Shown: positions 34,631 through 43,481 of the stretch, one piece after another
Layout: each line of letters opens with the position of its first letter
How positions within the stretch are numbered: the first letter of the stretch is position 1
Assembly: GCA_027625915.1 (NCBI GenBank)
Contig: JANTQA010000042.1
Coordinates: 6,522,001-6,586,000 of the forward strand
Source of the DNA: Anaeramoeba flamelloides
Lineage: Eukaryota > Metamonada > Anaeramoebidae
Length of the DNA stretch: 64,000 bases
Reading direction: 5' to 3'
The notes under the pieces: model-generated
What the model was told of the DNA's origin: nothing
The model's database searches: none
The model's input: only the letters and a program-made list of their open reading frames with translations
Translations under genes and position numbers: made by a program

Positions 34631-34797
34631 ATAGTTTTTTATTTTTTCATTCATAATTTCAACAAGTTATTTGGAAAGGTGATCTTTCATGTTTGGGTTC
34701 TAAAAAGAATATATTTGTATAAAATGAAACCTTTCTAGAGTCATTTTTTTGGTTTTGGTTTGATTATATGAAAGATTATTTATAACACATTTTGGTA

Positions 34798-34981
34798 TTT
34801 AAGCGACTAATCTCGATGAAATTTTTTTACCTAAATTTATTAGAGATTGAGAGAAAATTTTTTGCCAATTACTTATATTTGAAAACTCCTGTTTATTTTC
34901 AATAATAAATAGATTTCTGGATAAGGAACCCTTATTTGGAAATTGGTCAATTAAAAACTATTAGAGACTCATCGCTTAAAG
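34798..34981. mobile_element. M2 MITE, copy 1 (inverted relative to copies 2 and 3)
   Basis: Ends TTTAAGCGACTAATCTC and GAGACTCATCGCTTAAAG are inverse. The centre holds 'CCTTATTTGGAAATTGGTCA', the inverse of 'TGACCAATTTCCAAATAAGG' in copy 2. About 184 bp, no ORF. Confidence 0.8.
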
Positions 34982-35127
34982 TAGATTTTTAATTTTATAA
35001 AGAGGAAAAAAATGAAAGTAAAAAATATTTGAAAAAAGTGAAAAATTTGATAATTCAACTCTGTATTACTTTTGGTTCTTTTCACAGACAGATCCAATAA
35101 TGATATTTTGATTTCAAATTTTGAAAA

Positions 35128-35391
35128 ATGTTAAATTTGAAAAGATCGAATAAACTGTCTCTTTCAATTTCCCTTTTTGTAAATCTTGATACTCTTGCTT
35201 TTCAAACATTACTTGAGAAAGAATATTTTGAAAATCAAGTAATTTTACAAGCCTTCGTCCGATTAAACAGTCCAGTCTTTGTTCAAAGTTCTTTAATAAC
35301 CTTTAAAAGGGGAAATAAATCCAAAACTGAAGTACATTTTTGAAAAAATAACAGTATCTTTTGATATTCCGAATAAGAATTTTAAATAATG
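35128..35391 (+). CDS. doubtful small ORF, about 71-86 aa
   Basis: Opens at a true ATG (35128) and reads SISLFVNLDTLAFQTLLEKE ... FVRLNSPVFVQSSLITFKRG to a TGA at 35341. If the T5 run just before that stop were T4, the frame would extend with EKITVSFDIPNKNFK to a TAA at about 35391. The composition is protein-like and partly beta-rich. A broken copy lies at 20041-20280, so it may belong to a mobile element or a dispersed gene family. No homologue recognised. Confidence 0.3.
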
Positions 35392-35600
35392 TTTTACCAA
35401 TTATAATTATAATATGACAAAATGTATTAACTTCCTTAAACCCTCAAATTTGTTGGTAAATTTTGTTTTCATGAATCAGTACTTCTGAAAAGTCCTAAAT
35501 ATGGGAAAATTGCTGATCTGAATTAACTGTCGCAAATACTTTTTAGCTTGGAATCATTTTTTCTATTTTTTTTCATAGGTTACTTGTTCTTTTAATTTCA

Positions 35601-35936
35601 ATGTTTTCAAATCTTGAACAAGAAGCAAAAGATGTATGTAACAACATTTGTGATGTTGTTCATAATGCTAGTTATATAATTAATGGAAAGGACGAAGCAA
35701 TTTTTCAAATCGAAACAGATTTAACCGAAACACTAAAAATAAAATTAAGTTCACAAGGATTTGAATTGCTACAAAAAATAAATAATAACAAAAGTGCCAT
35801 TCTTCAAAACGTTCCTTTGTATGAATCTATTGATGCTATATTATCAGAAAATAGCGAAATTTATAAAAAAAATTTTGAAAAACAATTAACCAAGCAATTA
35901 CTTGGTTTAAACAACCAAACAGAAAATCTTAATTAA
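35601..35936 (+). CDS. small helical hypothetical protein, 111 aa
   Basis: Runs from ATG at 35601 to TAA. An upstream CATAG at 35580 could be a splice acceptor, so this may be a last exon. The sequence (SNLEQEAKDVCNNICDVVHN ... FEKQLTKQLLGLNNQ) is predicted by eye to be mostly helical with heptad-like spacing, as in small subunits of kinetochore, BLOC or prefoldin-type complexes, but no family is recognised and no function is claimed. Codon use resembles the recognised genes rather than the flanking repeats. Confidence 0.5.
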   Translation: MFSNLEQEAKDVCNNICDVVHNASYIINGKDEAIFQIETDLTETLKIKLSSQGFELLQKINNNKSAILQNVPLYESIDAILSENSEIYKKNFEKQLTKQLLGLNNQTENLN

Positions 35937-36529
35937 AGAAATGTTTTGGAAGAGATCAGTAATCACGAAAATTTCAAGTGATCCTCAAATAAAAGCTTTA
36001 AATCTCCAAAAAAAAAGAACAACAAATTTGGATTATTTAATAACAATTTTTTTTTTTTTTTGTTCTTTTTTTATTTTTTGTTGGGTTTTGGTTACTTAGT
36101 TTGAGAAAAAAATCTGCAAATTTGGTGTTCTTTGAGAACAAAAGAAATTAATCACGATTTTTATTTTTTCTTTTATTGATCTTGTGTTGATGCTCATCAT
36201 AGTCACTCTTTTTATCCTTATAACTCAAAATAAAAGAACAATAGTATACCATTTATTTTTGTATTAATGACAGTTACCATCTTGTTACCACAATCTGGTA
36301 TATTTCAAATAACTCTTTCAAAAAACAATTGTCAAATAGGTTATAATTGTAAAATGACAGTAAAAAGGAAAATTTTTTATCGTATTTTCATCTTATTTTT
36401 CATTTGATCAATAAAGAGATCAGAAATTAAAATAGCTCAAGCTAATATATATTGGTGTCTACTGCATAACTCTTAAAATCATTTTTACATGAATAGGAAA
36501 ACCAGAGAAAAGACTCAAAACATCTATAA

Positions 36530-37600
36530 AATCAATTTAGCAATACATTTGTATGAAAAAATATAATTGTAAATATCAAGTTATACAAAAAGTATTACTT
36601 GGATTATCATTTAATCGTTCATCTTTGTTAATAGTGTTTATTCACAACACAATTAACAACCCAGCTTAAAAATCTTGGGGCTGTTGAATTTATTGTTTTT
36701 AAAAGAACTACTATTTTTAAAAGTCTCTAGTCAAGAAAAAAAAGGTGTATTTTTGGGGTAAAAAATTTTTTAATGGATGTGATAATGAATTTTCCATAAC
36801 TACAACTTTAGGATATATTTTTGAATTGATAATTACAAATAGTTTTGAAAACACTGTACTTATCATCTAAAACAACTTGATATGGAAAAAAAAAAATAAC
36901 TGATGATAATTATTCAATGTTACTCAAGTATCTAGCTTCTCGGAAAACAAGTGGATCGAGTAAAATCATAGATTTTACTCTATAGTTTAAAATTTAGAAA
37001 ATCCAATGAAAGTACCATCAAGCACCTAGTTTTTTTTTTAATTTTGAAATAATTTTATTTTTAAAATTTTTAATTTATTTGTAAAAATAAAAATAAAAAA
37101 CATATCAGAAGTGTATTAGATTTTCCAGGATTCCAGAGAATCGAGTACAATTAAAGAGATTTTACTCTCTATTCTTTTGAATTCGTAAAAAGTTAACATA
37201 AGTTTTTTTTTACTTTTTGAAATAAACTGATAATTTATTAATTTTTCTGTTTATTTCCATAATTTAAGAAAAACCTAAGAAATATCAAAAAAAAAGTTAT
37301 TTTTTTCAATTTATATAAACAAATAATTCTTTAATTGTCCAAATAATTAATTCCATATTTGAAATATATTCATCAGATTTAAAATTATTTTAAAATATCA
37401 TAAAATGAACTCATAACTGTGATTAAAATAATTTTCACAATTTTTTATTATTAAAATTAAAAAAAAATTAATAGAAACCTGGAAAATTGAATTTTTCAAC
37501 TTAAATTGTAAAATATCTTGAAAATTTTTTTTGATCAAAGTTCTTTTATTAACCACAAGTCTTTATTATAATTGAAGTTATTAAAAAGTGTGAAATTAGA
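36530..37600. repeat. R5 dispersed repeat, copy 2, containing hairpin array 8
   Basis: Aligns with 18636-19700 on both sides of its hairpin array: 'AAAGTCTCTAGTCAAGAAAA' near 36720 and 'CCTGGAAAATTGAATTTTTC' near 37480. Both copies are diverged, so the duplication is not recent. Confidence 0.75.
36925..37285. repeat. hairpin array 8 (order A, B, A, B)
   Basis: Four units: A (36940-37010), B (37025-37105), A (37110-37190, 'TTTTCCAGGATTCCAGAGAA' to 'TTCTTTTGAATTCGTAAAA'), B (37200-37275, GAAATAAACTGATAAT and inverse). Linkers 'AAGTACCATCAAGCACCTAG' and 'AGAAGTGTATTAG' separate them. The order matches array 3. Confidence 0.7.
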
Positions 37601-37874
37601 AAAGGAGTAAATTTTTTGAAATCCCCATTTCAACATTGTTACCCCCCTGAAAGAATAAATAGAATATAAGATAGATTTCAACAAATTTGACTCACTTTAT
37701 AAAGTTAATGGAAGTTTTTTTGAGGGTTTTTTACTGTATTCTTATTGTAAAAATATTTTGAAATTTTAAGATCAGAATCATTTTTTCTAATTTTGCAAAT
37801 TTTTATTTTGCTTTTGAAAATTTTTGTTTTTTTTTTTTTTTTTTTTTCTTTTTATCTTTTTAAAAGATATTTCT

Positions 37875-38010
37875 TTTTTATATTATTGAAGAAGTGTAAA
37901 TTACACTCTAATTGCTCTTATACTTAAATTTCTGTGAGGTAATTTAGTATGAAATCATATATTTCAAGATTATTAATTAATGAAAATAGTTTAAAATTAT
38001 AGAAAAATAT
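37875..38010 (-). mobile_element. LINE 3' remnant L2
   Basis: On the minus strand reads FKLFSLINNLEIYDF, matching LKLFPLINNREIYDF in L3, and ends with the same 'AGTGTAATTTACACTTCTTC' tail. Severely 5'-truncated. Confidence 0.65.
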
Positions 38011-38129
38011 TTCTTTTCTTTTTTGTTTTTTTTGTTTCCTTTTTTCCAGTTATTTAATATATATTGTCAGTTCAGTAGATTTTTTTACAATAATCAATAA
38101 AAAATGACAACTGGGATTATAAAATAGAA

Positions 38130-38450
38130 AAATAGCATTAAATTTAGTTGATGTTGTCTAATCATTAGATTGATCAATAATTCCTTGAGAAATTCCAACA
38201 AATTTACCTATACTTTTTTTGTTCCGCTCGTTTCATTATTTTGGATACATCGGTTTTTATTTTTAAGTTTTATATTTTTTTTTTTTTATTTGGATTATAA
38301 TGATTACTTATTAAAACATTAATACTTGGTTACTTAAATGAGGTTTTATATTAAGTTTGGAAAAATATAATAAATTGGGTTTTTTTTGTCGATTTTTGAA
38401 TTTGGGTGTGTCCAAATTTTTGGAATGGTGTTTAGTTAAAAAAATCTTTA
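38130..38450. mobile_element. R3 repeat, copy 2
   Basis: Shares 'TAATCATTAGATTGATCAAT', 'TTTCATTATTTTGGATACA' and 'GGTGTGTCCAAATTTTTGG' with the other R3 copies. The inner TIR core is about 38230-38425. Confidence 0.55.
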
Positions 38451-39284
38451 ATATTTTAGATAACAAAATTATATCCACTTCAAAGCCAAAAAAAAATCAA
38501 AAAGTGTAATAGTTTAACTTTCCTATACAAAAAACAAATTAATTTTTTTTTTCTCTTTTCACATTATATATATAGAACCAAGGTGGGCCTACAATACCAA
38601 TAGTAACTTATTTTTAAGTGATTTATTCCCAAATAATTTTCTCTTTTTTACCTACCCTCTTTTTATTTTGGTTGTTTTTATTACATTTTTGAACGATGAT
38701 TGTTTTTAAACAATAAAGTGCCGAGTCACCACAGTTAAAAATAATTTCTGAAATGGATTAGAAAAATTTATAATTTTAATTATTGCCTAATGCCAATCTA
38801 AAAACTAATCAAAACAGTTATATATGATCAAAATCCCAAAATCATCAATCAAAAAAGAGACGTTATTAGAAAATGGTGCCAAAAAGAGGCAGTAAATTTT
38901 CAATTAGAATGATTGTTATTGATAATTTTGAAAACAACTGTATTGATCATGAAGTGTTGATCTTTGTCGTTTTTTGAGATCTCGAAGATTTTTTTTTTTC
39001 ATTTTTTTTTCATTTTATCGAATGAGTTATTTTTTTCTGAAAAATATTACAAAATCCTTACTTGGTTAAATACTGAGAGTTACAATATAACCAGATATTA
39101 GATTAAATCGAATTAAATTGAGTGTATACTTAAAGAAAACAAATTGTGTTTATATTGAAGAAATTCAACCATTGGGGCATTTTAAATAAAGAAGAGAGTA
39201 GATTTTTTTTTTATTTTTTGATTTTTGGAAATTGGGAATTTTTTGGTGCTTTTTTTTTAAAACCAAAAATATTTAAGTTATCCC

Positions 39285-39640
39285 TCATGCTCAACAATTC
39301 TAAAATTCAGAATATTAACTAATTGCTTAAATAGATATTACTATGTAATTAATAAAAAATCTAATAAATTTTGTCCTTTATGTTTAAAGTATAAACAGAA
39401 GGAAATTATAGAAAATATTGATAACTTTTTCTGGATATGTCCTTTCTAGGAAAAACAAAGATTAATTTTTCACAATAAATTAAAAGAAATAAATCTTTAT
39501 GAAATAATTTTAAACTGTGATAGTTTGAAACTATTTCCATTAATTAATAATCGTGAAATCTATGATTTTACGCTTAAATTTCTGAAAGGGAATTTAAGTA
39601 TAAGTGCAACTAGAGTGTAATTATCACTTCTTCAATAAAA
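39285..39640 (+). mobile_element. LINE 3' remnant L3, best preserved
   Basis: Reads RYYYVINKKSNKFCPLCLKY, then EIIENIDNFFWICPF, then RLIFHNKLKEINLYEIILN and LKLFPLINNREIYDFTLKF, with a short A-rich tail at about 39640. The CPLC ... (N/H)-F-x-x-C-P pattern is the Cys/His C-terminal domain that follows the reverse transcriptase in many non-LTR retrotransposons. Only this end is present; broken. Confidence 0.7.
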
Positions 39641-40051
39641 AATAAAAAAAAAAAATGAATTTTTATCATTGAGAGATCCTCTCAAGATTTTGTGATTTGT
39701 TTATTTGAATTTTATCTATCAAAAGAAGGGTAATTTACCAATGCCTTTTTTAGGTTTCAAGTGGCTCCTTGAGTATGAAGCAAATCCATGATAAATGAAT
39801 AACACCTTAAAAAGTATTTTATGGAAATTTGAATAATAAATGAGCCAAAAATTTGATCTCCTTTTTCTTTCTATATATTTTTCTTTTACAAAAAGAAACT
39901 TGGGGAAAAATTTATAGTAATTTGTGATCTTTATTAATTTACTTTGTACTTTTTTTTATTGTAATATTAGGATGGACTCAGAATCTTAAACAAAAAAGAT
40001 TTTAGAATTAAATTTAATACGATAATCTGCATAAATTAGATTGTGCTGTTA

Positions 40052-40672
40052 ATTGTAAAATAAAAAGATACAAATTTTCATTCAGCTTTTCAAAAAAATC
40101 ACATTTCAAGAATTATTATAACAAATCATCAAATTTTCCAATTCTAAAAGGGTAAATTAATAATTTAAACTTATTTAAGGATTCTCCAAAATAAAGTCAC
40201 AAAGGAGGCCTTACAAATTAAAACATCCATGAATTAGATCTTAATTTCTTTGATCCAGAAGAATTATTAAATCACAAACCTTTAGGAATAGATAATTTTG
40301 ACCAGTTCAGATACTTAATTGGTAGATGGTAGTAAACCCCACAACCCAACCAAGTTATTTCTAATTGAATTATTGCCTCTTTTCTAATAAAAAACCTCTG
40401 AATAAAATGACTTTGAAGAAACATGGTTGGGTCCTAGATTTTACTCCCATCTTCCAATTAAGTATCTGAACTGGTCAAAATTATCTATTCCTAAAGGTTT
40501 GTGATTTAATAATTCTTCTGGATCAAAGAAATTAAGATCTAATTTACTGATGTTTTAATTTATAAGACCCCTGTGGTGGCATTATTTAAGATATTCCTTA
40601 AAGAATTAAAAATTTGAAATTTTACATGATCATAAAGCCTAATTTTAGAAACCTGAATGCAAAATTTTATTC
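40052..40672. mobile_element. M3 element, copy 1, carrying foldback P4
   Basis: Ends 'AATTTTCATTCAGCTTTTC' and 'TTAGAAACCTGAATGCAAAA' are imperfect inverses. The same two ends, closer together, bound 42299-42503 in opposite orientation. The extra length is due to the foldback at 40173-40603. Confidence 0.65.
40173..40603. mobile_element. foldback element P4, about 430 bp, arms about 150 bp
   Basis: The left arm with 'TTTGATCCAGAAGAATTATT' and 'TTTTGACCAGTTCAGATAC' returns inverted on the right ('AATAATTCTTCTGGATCAAA', 'GTATCTGAACTGGTCAAAA'). Arms are nearly identical, implying a young insertion or gene conversion between arms. Centre about 100 bp. Confidence 0.85.
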
Positions 40673-41513
40673 GTTCTGTTTTGCAACAAATAGTATTTGA
40701 ATTTCAAAAAATCAATCTGACACTAGTATTCGAAACTGAAAAAATTTTTAATTCATTTACAATTTGCATTTTCAAACAAAGACCACAAATACCAACAAAC
40801 TAAAATCTACTTCTTTGAGAATTAAATTGAGTAGAAGAAAAATATCAAATAAGAAGGGTAAATTTTTTACTCACTTATTATTCAAAGAGTAATAAATTGT
40901 GACTGTTTGATTAAGAACCTTATCTGACAGTTTTAATATGCTTAAATTAAAAAACAATAAATAATTCGAAATTTTTTTTTCAGTTTTATACTGGAAAGAA
41001 ATTTATTGGTTTAATAAGAATCTAAAAATTTCATAAAATAGGTTAACTTCTTCGAGTGATTAATTTTAGTCAATTGAGTAATTTGGTAAATGATAGTCAT
41101 CAATATTTTTGGAAAAAGTGATAAAAAAAACTTTTTTGTAAACAATTTGACACAAAAATTTATGCAACGAGTTACAATGAAATGAATAAATCAAATTACT
41201 CTTTTTTTGTAAGAATTGGTTGTTGGGCATGAATTAAAATTCTTGACAGATTTTTTTTCAAATTAAAAAGCAACAAGATATTTTCAAAAATAACAATCAA
41301 GAGATTTGGGTTTGTTTTGAATCAACAAAACCCGGAAAAAGAAATATAGAAAAAAAAGAGATATTTTTTGGAAAATGATTTGACTCAAAATAGAAATTAA
41401 ACAAATAAATTTAATTACCTTGTTGAAATGATAAATCAATTTTGGATTGGTAATTCAAATCATTTTTTTTTAATTAGAAAAAACTAGTAAATTTAATTTA
41501 CCATACTTTTAGA

Positions 41514-43481
41514 ATGACCGACTTATTCGAAATCATGTACGTAGTAGCATTGTCCCATTTCTTTCTTTATCTTTTCATTCATATTTATTTTCTTTTTTTT
41601 TTTTTGTAAATTAAAATTAGATCCTTAAAAACACAACAATTAAAGATAGTCGAGGAAAAGGTTCGAAGATCTACCAAACACCACGGTTCGTCGCCTACTA
41701 TTTTTCAATTTGAAGAGCTTGCTAAAATTGCAGAAAAAACGTAAATTTTTCTTTTTTTTTTTTTTTTTCTTTTTCGAAAAATTTATTCTTTTTCCCTTTT
41801 TTTTTTTTTTTTTTTCGATATTTTATTTATTTTTATAGAGAAGACAACGCAATCGTTTTCAAATGTTTGTGGGTTCGTTTAAATCGAAAAAAAAGAAAAT
41901 ACAGAACAATTTTAAGGGTAAGCCACTCATTTTCAATTTTTGTTGGGTGGTAATTTTATTAAAACAAACAATTTATTCCTTTTCTGACTTTTTTAAATTT
42001 TTTCAAAAACACCAAAAAAATAGTCTTTGGAGTTAATTGAGTTCATGATGATCAATTCTAAAGACACACTCATTTCTCAAGTTGATATTTTTCGTCCAAA
42101 AATTAAAAAACTTGCTTCTTTCAAATTTGTTCACCATAAGAAAGATAAAGGAAAAAATGGTTTGTAGTTAATTTTTCTTTTTTTTTTCTTTTTATTTTTA
42201 TCCAATCACTTCAAAAAAAAAAGAGCAAAATCCAAGCAAAACCAAGCACATAACGTCTTTAAGTGCCACAAAAACTTACTATTTGTTACAAAATAAATTG
42301 AACAAAATTTTGCATTCAGGTTTCTAAAAAAAGATTTTAAAATCTAAAAATCATTTCAAATTTTTAATTTTAAAATCAGTTTCAATTAGTAATTTTCCTT
42401 CTTTTAGAATTTAGTTCTATTGATGACTTATTTTAATTTTGGGGAGATGTGATTTTTTTCAAAAGCTGAATGAAAGTTTGTATCTTTTTATTTTACAATT
42501 ATCAGTAATTTTCAGATTTGTTGTTCAGGATTTAGTATTATTGTTTCAAATCAACTTTTCCTAAATAAAAATTTTGTCTTAAAGTTACAATAAAGTAGCT
42601 CAATTTAATCTCAAAAAAATATCATATCAAATTGGTTTTAAGTGCTCTTTGATTTTTTTTTTTATTCAGCTCTACTAATTAATTTGAGGCAAAATATTTT
42701 GGGGGTCTTTAAATAAAAATTTTTATTTACGAATTAGAAAATAACAGCAATAAAAAAAAACAACTTTCTCTGTTAAGGGACTAGTCTCTATTATTTTTTT
42801 TTTGACCAATTTCCAAATAAGGATTGCTTATCTAGAAATAAGTTTAATATTGAAAATAAACAGGGTCTTTCAAATCTAAGTAATTGGTAAAAAAATTTCT
42901 CAATCTCTATTAAATTTAGGTAAAAAAATTTAATAGAGACTAGTCCCTTCAGGAGAGAATATTATTTTGAATTGACTAAATTGGTAACTTCGAATTCAAT
43001 GTGTGAATAAACACATCCATTAAAAACATTTTAAACTTAATTTTCATTTCTATTTTCTTTTGAATCAAAACCAACTTTTATTTAATAACCTTACCCACAA
43101 CCAACAGTACGAGAAAAAGCAGCACACATCCTCAAATTAATCCAAAACCCAACTTTACTCCGTCAAAAAAGAGATGAGGTTAAACTGGAAAGAACGAAGT
43201 TGGAAACCGTGAAGAGAAATGATAAAGAATTAAGAAAAAGGAAAAATAATAAGAAATTTTACAAGTCGAAGAGAAGAAGATCAACAAACTCATCGTTTGA
43301 TGATCCAGATCTAATCACTAACACTCTTGAATCAAAAACTTTCAAAGTAGATAATGCAAGCCACAAGAAGGATCAAACCAAAAAAATAAGTAAATTACAT
43401 ACTCAAGAAATTGTAAAAAATGAATACGATGATTTTAACCCCCTGTTGGAAAAACAAAACATTTTGAATTCAAACAATTAA
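41514..43481 (+). CDS. ENTH-domain (epsin-like) membrane-traffic protein
   Basis: Five exons: 41514-41536, 41621-41740, 41839-41917, 42024-42159, 43108-43481; all introns GT-AG with phases 2, 2, 0, 1; 243 aa. ENTH domains bind phosphoinositides and bend membrane in clathrin-dependent traffic. Landmarks in order: IVEEKVRRSTKHHGSSP (the VREAT...P region), FQFEELAKIAEKT, FKCLWVRLNRKKRKYRTILR (the WKRL...W/YR...K region), SLELIEFMMINS (LTLLEYLL), and KGKNVREKAAHILKLIQNP (VREKAKQLVxLL). The last is split exactly by intron 4. The C-terminus of about 90 residues is basic then acidic and has no UIM, NPF, DPW or clearly clathrin-box motif, so it is shorter and plainer than classical epsins. The N-terminal exon encodes only MTDLFEI plus a split codon. 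Confidence 0.85.
42299..42503. mobile_element. M3 element, copy 2
   Basis: About 205 bp, ends 'CAAAATTTTGCATTCAGG' and 'GCTGAATGAAAGTTTGTATC', in reverse orientation to 40052-40672. A partial third copy appears near 61362-61550 ('AAAATTTTCATTCAGC'). Confidence 0.65.
42774..42950. mobile_element. M2 MITE, copy 2, perfect ends
   Basis: GGGACTAGTCTCTATTA at the left and TAATAGAGACTAGTCCC at the right are perfect inverses, in an about 177 bp element inside the ENTH intron. The best-preserved member of the family. Confidence 0.9.

Larger units (their letters stand above)
30299..35127. other. 4.8 kb gene-free interval of nested repeats
   Basis: LINE remnant L4 (30300-31820) holds hairpin array 5; array 6 follows (31840-32440); then an R3 repeat (33430-33780), an R4 copy with hairpins (34036-34630) and an M2 MITE (34798-34981). 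An ORF at 32914-33156 (MYNYGSKKDTKLIIL...) lacks support and may be another decayed mobile-element piece. Confidence 0.5.
35937..41513. other. 5.6 kb gene-free interval
   Basis: Contains the second R5 copy with hairpin array 8 (36530-37600), two LINE 3' remnants (37875-38010 on minus, 39285-39640 on plus), R3 copy 2 (38130-38450) and element M3 with a foldback inside (40052-40672). Nothing is recognised at 35940-36500, 38460-39280 or 40690-41500. Confidence 0.5.
42160..43107 (+). other. 948 bp intron 4 of the ENTH gene, carrying two MITEs
   Basis: Starts GTTTGTAG and ends CCAACAG. M3 copy 2 (42299-42503) and M2 copy 2 (42774-42950) occupy nearly 400 bp of it; the other introns of this gene are about 84-106 bp. 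Confidence 0.8.
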
